From: Paenibacillus helianthi
Lineage (GTDB): Bacteria > Bacillota > Bacilli > Paenibacillales > Paenibacillaceae
NCBI RefSeq assembly: GCF_001909055.1
Contig: NZ_LVWI01000038.1
Span: 55,939-119,938 of the forward strand
Direction of reading: 5' to 3'
Length of the DNA stretch: 64,000 bases
The position numbers and the translations under genes are program-made. This document shows, piece after piece, positions 17,030 through 25,566 of the stretch (within the stretch, counting starts at the first letter, position 1; every line of letters starts with the position of its first letter). Below the pieces are notes generated by a model. That model ran no database searches. It saw only the letters and a list, made by a program, of their open reading frames with translations, and had not been told where the DNA came from.

Positions 17030-17893
17030 ATGGCTGGTACTGTCCCTATGGCTGCCCCCAGGGCGCACCGGAACGCAGCCTCCCCCGCAACGACGGAGTC
17101 CTCTGCCGTGAAATGGGTGCTGGTCGCTGCGGCCGCACTTGTGCTGTTCTGGCTGATTGCCCTGCCGCTGATTGTGGTGCTGACAGAAGCGCTGAAGCGG
17201 GGCTGGGATGTATTTCTGGCGGCGCTGACTGATCCTGATGCCGCTTCCGCCCTCCGGCTGACGCTGCTGGTTGCTGTGATTACCGTACCGCTGAATACAC
17301 TGTTCGGGGTGATGGCGGCCTGGGCGGTAACCAAGTTCCGTTTTCGCGGCAAAGGGTTTCTGATTACGCTGATTGATCTGCCTTTTGCCGTATCGCCAGT
17401 CATTGGCGGACTTATCTTTGTGCTTGTATTCGGCTCGAATGGCTGGTTCGGTTCCTGGCTCAGCGCCCATGACATTAAGATTGTATTCGCCCTCCCTGGC
17501 ATTGTGCTGGCCACACTGTTTGTGACCTTTCCATTTGTGGCCCGCGAGCTGATTCCGCTAATGGAGGACCAGGGCACGCAGGAAGAAGAAGCGGCTATTA
17601 CACTGGGGGCGCATGGCTGGCAGATTTTCTGGCGGGTGACCCTGCCGAATATTAAATGGGGCCTGCTGTATGGGATTATCCTCTGCAACGCGCGGGCGAT
17701 GGGGGAGTTCGGTGCGGTATCCGTTGTCTCCGGGCACATTCGGGGGGAGACGAACACGCTGCCGCTGCATGTCGAAATTTTGTATAACGAGTATCAGTTT
17801 TCGGCTTCCTTCGCCGTGGCCTCCCTGCTGCTGTTGCTGGCTCTGGTAACGATGATCGTAAAAAGCTGGCTTACACGCAAAAATGCACATTGA
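17030..17893 (+). CDS. cysW: Sulfate ABC transporter permease CysW
   Basis: A 287-residue partner of CysT with a short N-terminal tail, six helices and the EAA loop EEEAAITLGAHGWQIFWRVTLPNIKWGLLYG, then CNARAMGEFGAVSVVSGHIRGETNTLPLHVEILYNEY, the CysW family signature. The start ATG 17030 has a near-perfect AGGAGGTGA. It follows cysT by 139 nt and precedes yezD by 99 nt. Confidence 0.95.
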   Translation: MAGTVPMAAPRAHRNAASPATTESSAVKWVLVAAAALVLFWLIALPLIVVLTEALKRGWDVFLAALTDPDAASALRLTLLVAVITVPLNTLFGVMAAWAVTKFRFRGKGFLITLIDLPFAVSPVIGGLIFVLVFGSNGWFGSWLSAHDIKIVFALPGIVLATLFVTFPFVARELIPLMEDQGTQEEEAAITLGAHGWQIFWRVTLPNIKWGLLYGIILCNARAMGEFGAVSVVSGHIRGETNTLPLHVEILYNEYQFSASFAVASLLLLLALVTMIVKSWLTRKNAH

Positions 17894-17992
17894 CAGCCCT
17901 TTTGATTCCATGCTAAGTTAAAACATAGTATACAGGTTGGTTATGACGGGATTGGTGGATAATCCCCTGTCCGGGGAAAGGGAGGCTGGAGA

Positions 17993-18214
17993 ATGGCTAA
18001 GCCGCTGAAAGTGGATGAGGTATGGCTTACGCGGATTGCGGAGCTTTTGGATGATATAGAATTCGGGTCCCTGCATATTGTGGTACACGAAGGACAAATT
18101 GTACAGATGGAGCGGACAGAACGCAAGCGTTTTGAGAACAGTACTGCAAATGCACGTTATAGTGGAGAGGCCGGAAGCCGGCGGACCGATTCCCGTTCTG
18201 CGGGGCGAGGATAG
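17993..18214 (+). CDS. yezD: YezD-family small protein (DUF2292)
   Basis: A 73-residue protein. The N-terminal ~45 residues (DEVWLTRIAELLDDIEFGSLHIVVHEGQIVQMERTERKRF) are the DUF2292/YezD domain, usually found beside sulfate or sulfur assimilation genes and of unknown biochemical role. The Arg/Ser/Gly-rich tail is poorly conserved. GGGAGGCTGGAGAATG gives a good start. Its last 77 nt, with adjoining DNA, are duplicated exactly at 19529-19610. Confidence 0.87.
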   Translation: MAKPLKVDEVWLTRIAELLDDIEFGSLHIVVHEGQIVQMERTERKRFENSTANARYSGEAGSRRTDSRSAGRG

Positions 18215-18222
18215 AAGCATAA

Positions 18223-18264
18223 TGCAAGACCTTCATTCGAAATTCGAGTGGGGGTCTTTTTTCT
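18223..18264 (+). terminator. Terminator of the sulfate operon
   Basis: GCAAGACC(TTC) pairs with (GAG)TGGGGGTCTTTTTTCTTGC around an ATTCGAAATTCGA loop; six T's form the tail. Confidence 0.85.
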
Positions 18265-18363
18265 TGCTCCAGGATGGTGGGAATTTTTCTATAATCATTT
18301 TATATATTGTAAACGGTTAATCTGATTGGTACTATTTGTTGCATGAACAAGGGGGAGTGTATT

Positions 18364-19299
18364 ATGCGATTAAGCGATTGGTCTGTTGATACAATTATGT
18401 ATGATTTATCGGGTGGATATTTGATCCGAAAGGCGGAGCCGGAAGAATGGGGAGTATTTTGCTCTGTCTATTATAATATGCAGTACACCGGATTTTTTAG
18501 AGAAGAGGGCTTTGCCGGTTCGCGCAAAAATGCATTTTGGATTTATAAAGGGGAAACCAAAATAGGCGGAGTCAGAATGTCACCGAACGTGGTTTACCAT
18601 TTATTTTTTATCCCTCCGTTTAACGACTCCTTTGAGGTATTGAAGCAACTCAAGGAACTGTTGACACATTGGTCAGATCGGACTGAGCCTATCAGGACAT
18701 ATGAGGTTCTTCCGGATCAGGTTCAATTATTTGCGAGGTCAGGCTTTTGGCCGGATGAGTTCAGATGCCGGTGGATGCAGCGTCCTACTGATCATTTTGA
18801 AGTGGTTTGGGATGACGATTTAAGAATTGAGAGTCCGGAAATTCTGGAAAATGGTCAAGGGACTAAGAGGTTCATTCTCGAAAATGAGATTGCCCGTTGT
18901 GATTTTGATAGCTTTCGGGGAGGTTTTGAAGCGGTCAGGCGGAAAAAGTCCTCTTTAGAGGATTTTATCCCCCATGAAGATCCTAATTATGCTAATGAAA
19001 TATTAGTTCAGGCCTCCACCCTGGTATTTGATAAGAATTCAGGTCAGCTTATTGCAAATTGCCGCCTATGCCTGCAGGATAACGTAGCGGCGGTATATAG
19101 TATTGGGGTTACACCTGCCCATAGAGGAAAAGGTCTGGCTACCCGCATGTTACAAAGGGCCTTAACGATTCTGAAAGATAAATATCCTCTGCTGAGATTG
19201 TATGTTATGGAAGGTAATGATGCGGAATCTGTGTATTTTAACCTTGGGTTTATACCTGGTGTACAAGAGATACAGAATATGCGTATTCCTGAGAATTAG
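18364..19299 (+). CDS. GNAT-family N-acetyltransferase
   Basis: A 311-residue protein whose last ~120 residues are a GNAT domain: VAAVYSIGVTPAHRGKGLATRMLQRAL is the acetyl-CoA-binding motif A (R/Q-x-x-G-x-G/A), and NDAESVYFNLGFIP the C-terminal strand. The N-terminal half resembles a second, degenerate GNAT fold. The start is ATG 18364, preceded by AAGGGGGAG; the ATG at 18343 lies upstream of that site. The gene is more A+T-rich than its neighbours. It sits between the intact sulfate operon and a scar of duplicated sulfate genes, which suggests it arrived in, or was trapped by, that rearrangement. Substrate unknown. Confidence 0.85.
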   Translation: MRLSDWSVDTIMYDLSGGYLIRKAEPEEWGVFCSVYYNMQYTGFFREEGFAGSRKNAFWIYKGETKIGGVRMSPNVVYHLFFIPPFNDSFEVLKQLKELLTHWSDRTEPIRTYEVLPDQVQLFARSGFWPDEFRCRWMQRPTDHFEVVWDDDLRIESPEILENGQGTKRFILENEIARCDFDSFRGGFEAVRRKKSSLEDFIPHEDPNYANEILVQASTLVFDKNSGQLIANCRLCLQDNVAAVYSIGVTPAHRGKGLATRMLQRALTILKDKYPLLRLYVMEGNDAESVYFNLGFIPGVQEIQNMRIPEN

Positions 19300-19312
19300 A
19301 AGTGGAAGAAAT

Positions 19313-19528
19313 ATGCCGATGCGCACGGAGATTGCGCCGCTGCTCATCATGTCCAAGCTGGAGCAATTCGATTATACGGGGGCAACAGCAGTAGCACTGC
19401 TGCTTCTACTGATCTCTTTTCTGATGCTGCTCGTAATCAACACTCTGCAGCGCTGGGTCCGCAAGACTTCGCGGTGAGGAGGCTTTCGAAGCCAGTTTTG
19501 TCGAAGCTGATTCAAAGAAGCTTATGCT
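19313..19528 (+). pseudogene. 3' fragment of a second cysT plus spacer
   Basis: Matches 16726-16941 at a constant offset of 2587 with 12 substitutions (about 94 % identity). It encodes the last 55 residues of CysT (MPMRTEIAPLL...QRWVRKTSR), then the stop and the first part of the cysT-cysW spacer. The 5' part of the gene is absent and no start belongs to it. Confidence 0.9.
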
Positions 19529-19610
19529 ACAGTACTGCAAATGCACGTTATAGTGGAGAGGCCGGAAGCCGGCGGACCGATTCCCGTTCTGCGGGGCGAG
19601 GATAGAAGCA
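19529..19610 (+). pseudogene. 3' fragment of a second yezD, 82 bp identical to the intact gene
   Basis: Matches 18138-18219 without a single mismatch and joins directly to the cysT fragment, so a cysW copy and most of yezD are missing between them. It carries the YezD C-terminal codons and stop. Confidence 0.9.
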
Positions 19611-19651
19611 AGGCTTGACATGGTAAACGCAAGAGGCACCTATCAATAAAA

Positions 19652-19695
19652 AGCGAAGGTCCATTCTGATTTTTTCAGAAAGATCTTCGTTTTTT
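19652..19695 (+). terminator. Terminator after the cysT/yezD scar
   Basis: GCGAAGGTC.ATTCTGA pairs with TCAGAA.GATCTTCG, followed by TTTTTT. It probably closed the second sulfate operon before its loss. The reverse strand could stop the convergent sensor-domain gene only weakly. Confidence 0.75.
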
Positions 19696-19738
19696 CTTGC
19701 TGTCCACCTCTTTGCTCTCTCTGAAAAAGGGAGACGTA

Positions 19739-20359
19739 TTATGTGCTGGATACCGTGTGCACCCATGCGGCGTATAACTGCCCAAGTTTCCGAAAGATCA
19801 ACGGCAGTAATAAGGTTAACACTAATCCAATGCCAGCGGCTATCCAGGAGCGCTCGAACGATGACAAGTCGTACAGAAAGAGAAGCGGAGTGGTATCGGA
19901 TGCGAAAAGATCAAAGGAGAACAGTCTGTCACTCACCAGATAGGCTAATGGAGACAGTAAAATCCCAAAGGCTGTAGCCGGCAGGACGATAGCCAATGTA
20001 AAACCGAGAATCCCTATGGGAAGCTGTGCTACGCTGTAGATAAGTCCCCGGTATGTTTTTCCTTGACTAAGAAGTGTGAATAACGACCTTGGGCCATCCG
20101 TGCGCAGAGGTGCTGGATCGCCTGTATGTTCAGGCTGTTGATGATCTCCGCGAATCCAGTGATTCACCACTAGTTCTTCTTGTACCATCATTCTGCGGCA
20201 CGCAGCAAGTGTTGCTGCCAGCAAGGGTAAACCGATCCATAATATGATCAGAGGCAAACTTACACATATTCCCGTAACTGCAATTACAAATGCTATGATT
20301 CCTTTTGGAAGAGACTTCATAAGCAGACTCCAAGATTTCATAAAGCTTTGTTTTTTCAT
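19739..20359 (-). CDS. Sensor-domain membrane protein
   Basis: A 206-residue protein with two pairs of long helices. SLPKGIIAFVIAVTGICVSLPLIILWIGLPLLAATLAACRRM and YRGLIYSVAQLPIGILGFTLAIVLPATAFGILLSPLAYLV match the 'putative sensor' domain that forms the N-terminus of some actinobacterial and Firmicute histidine kinases. Here it stands alone with no kinase domain. The start ATG 20359 has AAAGGGGAGAG upstream. Function unknown. Confidence 0.72.
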   Translation of the reverse strand: MKKQSFMKSWSLLMKSLPKGIIAFVIAVTGICVSLPLIILWIGLPLLAATLAACRRMMVQEELVVNHWIRGDHQQPEHTGDPAPLRTDGPRSLFTLLSQGKTYRGLIYSVAQLPIGILGFTLAIVLPATAFGILLSPLAYLVSDRLFSFDLFASDTTPLLFLYDLSSFERSWIAAGIGLVLTLLLPLIFRKLGQLYAAWVHTVSST

Positions 20360-20670
20360 GGTATTATTCTCTCCCCTTTACCGATCTTTTTTCAGTATAA
20401 CTGGATATTCTTGTATGAGCACTAACCCCAAGTCTGAAAATCCGCCCGACTTTGGTCCAGTCTTTTGATGCTGCGTATAAAAAACGGAAAGCCTATAGCT
20501 CGCTTGAAGGTGGGGAAGAGAAACATTTCTACTCAGCCTCTGCTCCTGAGAGGAACCGCCGGAATAGGAATACATTCAAGCCAGGCAAAAGAATCCAGAT
20601 CCTCATAAGTGACCTGGACTGCAATATGCCTCGTATAGACCTTTTATCTGTGATTTCTATGCCTCCGCCC
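20360..20670. other. Intergenic stretch with no recognised gene
   Basis: About 310 bp between two minus-strand membrane-protein genes. Open frames here lack a ribosome site and family likeness. I see no clear RNA or terminator beyond promoter-like A+T sequence near 20380-20410. Confidence 0.5.
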
Positions 20671-20979
20671 TTAGTAGCGTGGGGTGCGCCGTGGCGCGAA
20701 GATACCCTCAATAAGCAGAATGATTGCAGTAATAATGTGCATAATCCATCCGACCAAAGGGATTAAGCCGACAACCGAGGTGATCACCCCGATCACGTTC
20801 CCGATAAAAGGGCCACGCTCTTTCAACAGCAGGACTACGGCTACGACATGCAGCAAAAAGGCAACACCCAGCGGCACCCAGGCATTAGCGACAACAAAAG
20901 CGCCCCCGATTAACGGCAGTGCCAGAAAAGCCTCATAAGCAAAGGTGCCCCATTTGAACAGTTTTCCTATTGGAGTCAT
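20671..20979 (-). CDS. Small conserved membrane protein of unknown function
   Basis: A 102-residue protein with three hydrophobic segments (AYEAFLALPLIGGAFVVA, VPLGVAFLLHVVAVVLLL, NVIGVITSVVGLIPLVGWIMHIITAIILLI) and a basic C-terminus. The frame is open to 21042 but ATG 20979, preceded by GGTGAAG, gives the natural MTPIGKLFKWG start. I do not recognise a named family. A phage-holin-like or small transport-associated role cannot be told apart. Confidence 0.7.
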   Translation of the reverse strand: MTPIGKLFKWGTFAYEAFLALPLIGGAFVVANAWVPLGVAFLLHVVAVVLLLKERGPFIGNVIGVITSVVGLIPLVGWIMHIITAIILLIEGIFAPRRTPRY

Positions 20980-21312
20980 GATTACTTCACCAAACCTTTC
21001 CACATCATAATATGATCTTATTCCAAAGTTACCCACGAGCATGGGCTTAGAATATTCGCAGCTTGCAAGTACGCTTATAAGAACAGGTTCTCTGAGTCAT
21101 TGTACGTCGCACCACGGATAATGTTTCAACTCAGTGTGTATGGGATAGGCGTTCTTGCTTGGCAGTGGTGAGGTCATATATATTGGTAACAGAATAGCAG
21201 CCAGGATTTGCAGGTACTGTTCATCATGCCTGATTCGCAGAGAATGTTCCTGCGGCGCTAATATAGGGTAACCGTTTGGAAATACAGCAGGAGAAAGGGA
21301 GGCATTCAGGAT

Positions 21313-21945
21313 ATGGATGTTGTAGTTTTTGGGGCAACAGGAACGATTGGCAGAGCTATTGTGCAAGAAGCGTTAAAAAGAAAACATGAGGTCACCGCCG
21401 TAGTCCGGAATCCGGCCTCTTTAGAGCTGGAGCATGAGCGTCTGCATGTGGCCACCGCCGATATTCTGGACCCGGCGACGGTAGCGGAGGCAGTGCGCGG
21501 ACATGAAGAGGTGATCAGCGCCTTTGGCCCCGCTGCCGGGCGGGAGAATGACCTGGTGCGTGCGGCTGAGAGTCTGCTGGAGGGTCTGCAGGCTGCCGGT
21601 CTTCAGCGGCTGCTTGTGGTTGGCGGAGCTGGAAGTCTGAAGACGGAGTCGGGTGAATGGCTCATGGATTCGCCGGGATTCCCGGAGAAGTTCCGTCCGC
21701 TTGCGGAAGCTCATGGACATGCCTATGAAATCTATAGCGGCTCTGCGCTCGATTATACGTACATCAGCCCGCCGGCCACGATCCGCCCGGGCCGCCGCAC
21801 AGGACAGTTCCGTATCGGCCTGGACCGGCTGGTGGTGGATGAGAACGGGGACAGCAGTATCAGCGTGGAGGATTTTGCCGTAGCTGTTGTTGACGAACTG
21901 GAAGAGGGGAACTTCAGCCGCAACCGGTTTACGGTTGGGTATTAA
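21313..21945 (+). CDS. NAD(P)H-binding atypical short-chain dehydrogenase
   Basis: A 210-residue Rossmann protein starting at once with the dinucleotide motif VVVFGATGTIGRAIVQEAL and continuing NmrA/YwnB-like (TAVVRNPASLE, VISAFGPAAG, RLLVVGGAGSL, DYTYISPPATIRPG). This group includes NAD(P)H-binding oxidoreductases and epimerase-like proteins without the usual YxxxK pair. Substrate unknown. Start: GGGAGGCATTCAGGATATG. Single gene with its own terminator. Confidence 0.85.
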   Translation: MDVVVFGATGTIGRAIVQEALKRKHEVTAVVRNPASLELEHERLHVATADILDPATVAEAVRGHEEVISAFGPAAGRENDLVRAAESLLEGLQAAGLQRLLVVGGAGSLKTESGEWLMDSPGFPEKFRPLAEAHGHAYEIYSGSALDYTYISPPATIRPGRRTGQFRIGLDRLVVDENGDSSISVEDFAVAVVDELEEGNFSRNRFTVGY

Positions 21946-21990
21946 GAGGTTTATAAGCTAACCCTGCAGCACCCGCTCTATAAATAAGAG

Positions 21991-22015
21991 GCCTTCCGTG
22001 ACCGGAGGGCTTTTT
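21991..22015 (+). terminator. Short terminator
   Basis: GCCTTCCG-TGA-CCGGAGGGC hairpin with T5 tail. Confidence 0.75.
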
Positions 22016-22017
22016 GT

Positions 22018-22050
22018 TGAAAGATAAGAATTGTATGCTGAAAACGAAGT
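22018..22050 (+). repeat. Truncated copy of two-hairpin repeat (family 2)
   Basis: GAAAGATAAGAATTGTATG then CTGAAAACGAAG recalls the two ends of the element at 8183-8285 with the middle deleted. Confidence 0.4.
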
Positions 22051-22071
22051 AGCTAAAAAGGGGGTTGGGCT

Positions 22072-23829
22072 ATGTATGTGGTAACTGCTGAGGAAATGCG
22101 GGAGCTGGACCGGCAGACCATTGAGCGGCTGGGTATTCCTGCAATCGCGCTGATGGAAAATGCCGGCAGGGCCATTGCGGAGGAGATCATCCGGTTCTGC
22201 CGGTACCAAGCCGGCGGAGGCGGTACCCCTGCTGCTTGGAATCAGGCAGGCGGAGCAAGCGAAGCTGCGGGTACGCGCGAGCTGGAGCGGGGAGATGCCG
22301 GCGCTGCGGGCAGGAGCCGGAACGGCGGAGCATATGGTCCAGGCGGACGGGGTGACGCCGGGGCACTGGGAAGCGGCGGCCCAGGGGTCCAGCCGCCGGG
22401 GTTCTCGGTCAGCGGCGATGCCGCGCTGACCTTGGAGCATGCCGGCGCCGAGCACTGGCTCGTGCTGGTCGGCAAAGGCAATAACGGCGGCGACGGCCTC
22501 GCCGCCGCCAGGCATCTGCGTGAGGCGGGTATCGCCGTCACGCTGGTGTATGCGGCCGCGCCGGAGTCGCTGGCCGGCGAAGCCGCGCTGCAGCAGAATG
22601 CTGCTGCAGCCATGGGCCTGCCCGCAGCAGTCTACGGCCGGGACCGGGTGGACTTTGCCGCATGCAGCGGCATCCTGGATGCGCTGCTCGGCACCGGCAG
22701 CGCGGGAGCCCCGCGCGGTGCCTATGCGGAGCTGATTGCCGCCGCGAACGGCAGCGGCAAACCGATTGTGTCCGCAGACATCCCGAGCGGGCTGGATGCG
22801 GACACAGGCCGGGCGCATGAGCCTTACATTCATGCGGCAGTGACGGTCTGCCTCGCGTTCCTGAAGCGCGGGCTGCTGCAGTATCCCGGCGCAGCGAGCG
22901 CCGGGCAGGTGGTGGTCCGCTCCATCGGCATCCCGGCTGCCTTGGCCCGGGAGAGCGGCGTCCCGGCCAGCCTGCTGACGCCGGAGGTGCTAAGGACACG
23001 TCTGCAGGTCGACGTGTCGCGCCGCCGTTCGCCGGAGGGCCACAAGGGCACTTACGGGCATGTCCTGGTGGCGGCAGGAACCTTAAGCATGAGCGGCGCT
23101 GGCCTGCTCGCTTCCCGCGCTGCGCTGCGCGCCGGCTGCGGCCTGGTGACTTGGGCGCTGCCTACGATGCTGCTTCCCTATGTCATCGGAGCGGCCCCGG
23201 AGCTGATGCTGGCAGCGGCCGGGGGAGAGAACGGAGCCTGGAGCGCCGGGACTGCCGCCGAAGTGCTGCGGCTCAGCAGCGGAAGAGATGTCACTGCCGT
23301 AGGACCGGGGCTTGGCCGGTTTGAAGGCGACGGGGAATGGCTGCGTGCGCTGTGGGAAGGCATCGAAGCCCCTCTCGTCATCGATGCCGATGCGCTGAAC
23401 ATTCTGGCGGACAGTGAGTACGGCTCCTGGGCAAGCCGCCGCCATCCGGTGATCCTGACACCTCATCCGGGGGAAATGGCCCGGCTGGCCCGGCTATCCA
23501 CGGCTGAGGTGCAGCGGGACCGGATCGGTCTGGCGCTTACTTATGCCCGGGAGCACGGGGTTACCCTCGTGCTCAAAGGAGCCCATACAGTCATCGCAAC
23601 ACCTGAAGGTGAGGCTTATGTGAATATCACGGGCCATCCGGGTATGGGAACCGGCGGTGTGGGCGATGTGCTGACCGGCATCATTGCCGGATTGCTCGCA
23701 CAGGGGCTGAATGCCGTGCAGGCAGCGGCCTTTGGGGTCTATCTGCACGGGCTGGCGGGTGAGAGAGCGGTCCGCCTGCGCCATGATCCGGCGGCGCTGA
23801 CCGCCGGGGATATCATCGAGGCGCTCTGA
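22072..23829 (+). CDS. nnr: Bifunctional NAD(P)H-hydrate epimerase / ADP-dependent dehydratase
   Basis: A 585-residue repair enzyme. The N-terminal half is YjeF_N-like (AEEMRELDRQTIERLGIPAIALMENAGRAIAEEI; LVLVGKGNNGGDGLAAARHL; DALLGTGSAG; SADIPSGLDADTG) and epimerises damaged NAD(P)HX. The C-terminal half is the ribokinase-fold dehydratase (VILTPHPGEMARL; GHPGMGTGGVGDVLTGIIAGLLAQG) that restores NAD(P)H using ADP. About 70 Gly/Ala/Arg-rich residues (~47-117) are inserted between the first helix and the KGNNGGDG loop and are foreign to the family. The usual length is near 500. Start: AAAAAGGGGGTTGGGCTATG. Confidence 0.93.
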   Translation: MYVVTAEEMRELDRQTIERLGIPAIALMENAGRAIAEEIIRFCRYQAGGGGTPAAWNQAGGASEAAGTRELERGDAGAAGRSRNGGAYGPGGRGDAGALGSGGPGVQPPGFSVSGDAALTLEHAGAEHWLVLVGKGNNGGDGLAAARHLREAGIAVTLVYAAAPESLAGEAALQQNAAAAMGLPAAVYGRDRVDFAACSGILDALLGTGSAGAPRGAYAELIAAANGSGKPIVSADIPSGLDADTGRAHEPYIHAAVTVCLAFLKRGLLQYPGAASAGQVVVRSIGIPAALARESGVPASLLTPEVLRTRLQVDVSRRRSPEGHKGTYGHVLVAAGTLSMSGAGLLASRAALRAGCGLVTWALPTMLLPYVIGAAPELMLAAAGGENGAWSAGTAAEVLRLSSGRDVTAVGPGLGRFEGDGEWLRALWEGIEAPLVIDADALNILADSEYGSWASRRHPVILTPHPGEMARLARLSTAEVQRDRIGLALTYAREHGVTLVLKGAHTVIATPEGEAYVNITGHPGMGTGGVGDVLTGIIAGLLAQGLNAVQAAAFGVYLHGLAGERAVRLRHDPAALTAGDIIEAL

Positions 23830-23964
23830 GCCCGGAGGGCAGGGCGGTGTTATACGTTTGCAAGGCTCTAACGGTGCTGGGGTGTTCACAACACATCCCA
23901 ACTCACTGTGCATTCGCGATGCGCAAATGCAGCCAAGCGGGGGGACATTCCCCCTAAGCGCAGC

Positions 23965-24420
23965 TTAGAACAGCACCAGGCAGAGCAGCGGGACAAACAG
24001 GGCAAATACCGGTAGCAGGAGCGGCTGCCGCTCTCCGGCCAGCTGTGCAAGCCGGAACAGCAGCAGAGCAAAAATTCCGCCGATGCCGCAGGTTACCGCA
24101 TCCCCTCCCTGTTCCGAGGCGATCCACAGGCCTGCGCCATAGCCGGCGGCCGCGTACAGGAGGAGAGCCGGGACGAGCGAAGTGGAGCGGAACACGCGCA
24201 GCAACGCATCCGCGACCAGCGCAGCCGGCAGTCCGTAGGCATAGATGGCGTAAGGCACTGAGGTTGGCCAGCCTTCCGGGATGCCATCGGTATGCGGGAA
24301 TCCCAGCATCACGAGGGAGACCAGCATAAATGTCAAACCGGCGGCAGACAGTTTAGTTAATGCGTACATCCCTGCACTTAGACGGACGGACGGAAGATTG
24401 TAATCCTTTATCTTGTTCAT
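23965..24420 (-). CDS. Membrane protein of unknown function
   Basis: A 151-residue protein with four or five hydrophobic stretches (TKLSAAGLTFMLVSLVMLGF, AIYAYGLPAALVADALL, LVPALLLYAAAGYGAGLWI, AVTCGIGGIFALLLFRLAQLA, LLLPVFALFVPLLCLVLF). The start ATG 24420 has AAGGATG upstream. No family recognised. It lies 64 nt upstream of the SDR gene on the same strand's far side and may be transcribed with it. Confidence 0.7.
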   Translation of the reverse strand: MNKIKDYNLPSVRLSAGMYALTKLSAAGLTFMLVSLVMLGFPHTDGIPEGWPTSVPYAIYAYGLPAALVADALLRVFRSTSLVPALLLYAAAGYGAGLWIASEQGGDAVTCGIGGIFALLLFRLAQLAGERQPLLLPVFALFVPLLCLVLF

Positions 24421-24484
24421 TTATTTAACATCCTTTCAGGGAAGTGAACACGGCTGCCGGGATCATCCATCCCTCCGGCGGCTG

Positions 24485-25384
24485 TTAGCTTGTAACCATG
24501 TCCCCTCCATTAACATGAATACAGGTTCCGGTGACATAAGAAGAATCGGGACCCGCTAAATAGACATAGGCTCCAGCCAGCTCATAGGGCTGGGCAGCCC
24601 GCTTGAATGGGGTGTCGCTACCAAAAACGCTGGTCTCTTCAGCGGAAAAGCTGGAAGGAATCAACGGGGTCCATACGGGTCCGGGAGCCACGCTGTTCAC
24701 ACGGATCCCCTGATCGGCCAGCGACAGGGCGAGCGAGCGGGTGAACGAGACAATCGCGCCTTTGGTAGATGAATAATCGATAAGGTCTTTTTTTCCCTGA
24801 TAAGCCGTAATAGAAGCTGTATTGATGATCGTTGCCCCGCGTTCCATATGCGGAAGTGCAGCCTGTGTCAGGAAAAAGAACGGGAAAATATTCGTGCGGT
24901 ACGTCTCGTAGAGCTGTGCTTCCGAGATATCCAGAAGGCTCTGCTGCGGATACTGCACACCATGATTGTTGACCAGGATGTCCATTTTGCCGAAGGTCTG
25001 CACGGTATGTTCCACCGCCTGAGTACAGTTTGCTTTATACCGTAAATCCGTCTGAATCCTCAGGCAGCGTTGCCCCAGCTCTTCAATACGCCGCTGCGTG
25101 ACTTCCGCATCCGAAGCTTCGTATAAGTAGGCAATGACGACGTCGGCCCCTTCTTTGGCAAAAGCGATCGCAGCGGCTTTACCGATCCCGCTGTCTCCGC
25201 CTGTGATGAGTGCCACTTTGCCGCTCAGCTTCCCGCTGCCGCGGCTCTCCGGGTTCTCGCTGATGGGCCGGGGCTGCATCAGACTCTCCAGGCCCGGCTG
25301 GCGGTCCTGGTGCTGCGGGGGAAAGCTTATAGGCTGCACACGGCAGACCGTACGTTCCCCGTAATAGGGGTAAACAGGATTCAT
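24485..25384 (-). CDS. SDR-family oxidoreductase (YhxC/YghA type)
   Basis: A 299-residue classical SDR with a ~50-residue Pro-rich lead, as in the YhdF/YhxC/YghA group of general stress dehydrogenases. Visible motifs: TGGDSGIGKA (cofactor loop), NNHGVQ, the catalytic Ser in TASITAYQ, Tyr-x-x-x-Lys in DYSSTKGAIVSF, and VNSVAPGPVWTPL. It probably uses NAD(P) on an alcohol or aldehyde; the substrate is unknown. ATG 25384 fits GAGGAG at 8 nt; the GTG at 25393 overlaps that site. Confidence 0.9.
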   Translation of the reverse strand: MNPVYPYYGERTVCRVQPISFPPQHQDRQPGLESLMQPRPISENPESRGSGKLSGKVALITGGDSGIGKAAAIAFAKEGADVVIAYLYEASDAEVTQRRIEELGQRCLRIQTDLRYKANCTQAVEHTVQTFGKMDILVNNHGVQYPQQSLLDISEAQLYETYRTNIFPFFFLTQAALPHMERGATIINTASITAYQGKKDLIDYSSTKGAIVSFTRSLALSLADQGIRVNSVAPGPVWTPLIPSSFSAEETSVFGSDTPFKRAAQPYELAGAYVYLAGPDSSYVTGTCIHVNGGDMVTS

Positions 25385-25566
25385 TAGCGACACTCCTCAG
25401 GTGCGTTCTGGTTTCCTGTATATTTTTATGCATGCGCCCAGAAAAGCGTGCGACTCTGCTGTCCACTGGTTCACAGAAGATAAGAAACCGATTATCAAAG
25501 TTGCTGCACCTGGGGAATTGGGATGATAGATTAATAGGATCAGCGGGTACAACAGGAGGTGAAGCG

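Noticed and set aside
16462..17757. 431-codon minus-strand frame across cysT and cysW
   Set aside because: It runs opposite to two well-recognised permease genes and through their spacer, with no family likeness.
19202..19477. Frame of 91 codons ending in the CysT C-terminus, as a real gene
   Set aside because: Its first half is an out-of-frame reading of the GNAT gene; only the last 55 codons derive from cysT. Recorded as a pseudogene fragment.
18343..19610. Insertion sequence carrying the GNAT gene
   Set aside because: No transposase, terminal inverted repeats or target duplication was found; duplication and deletion by recombination explain the flanking fragments better.
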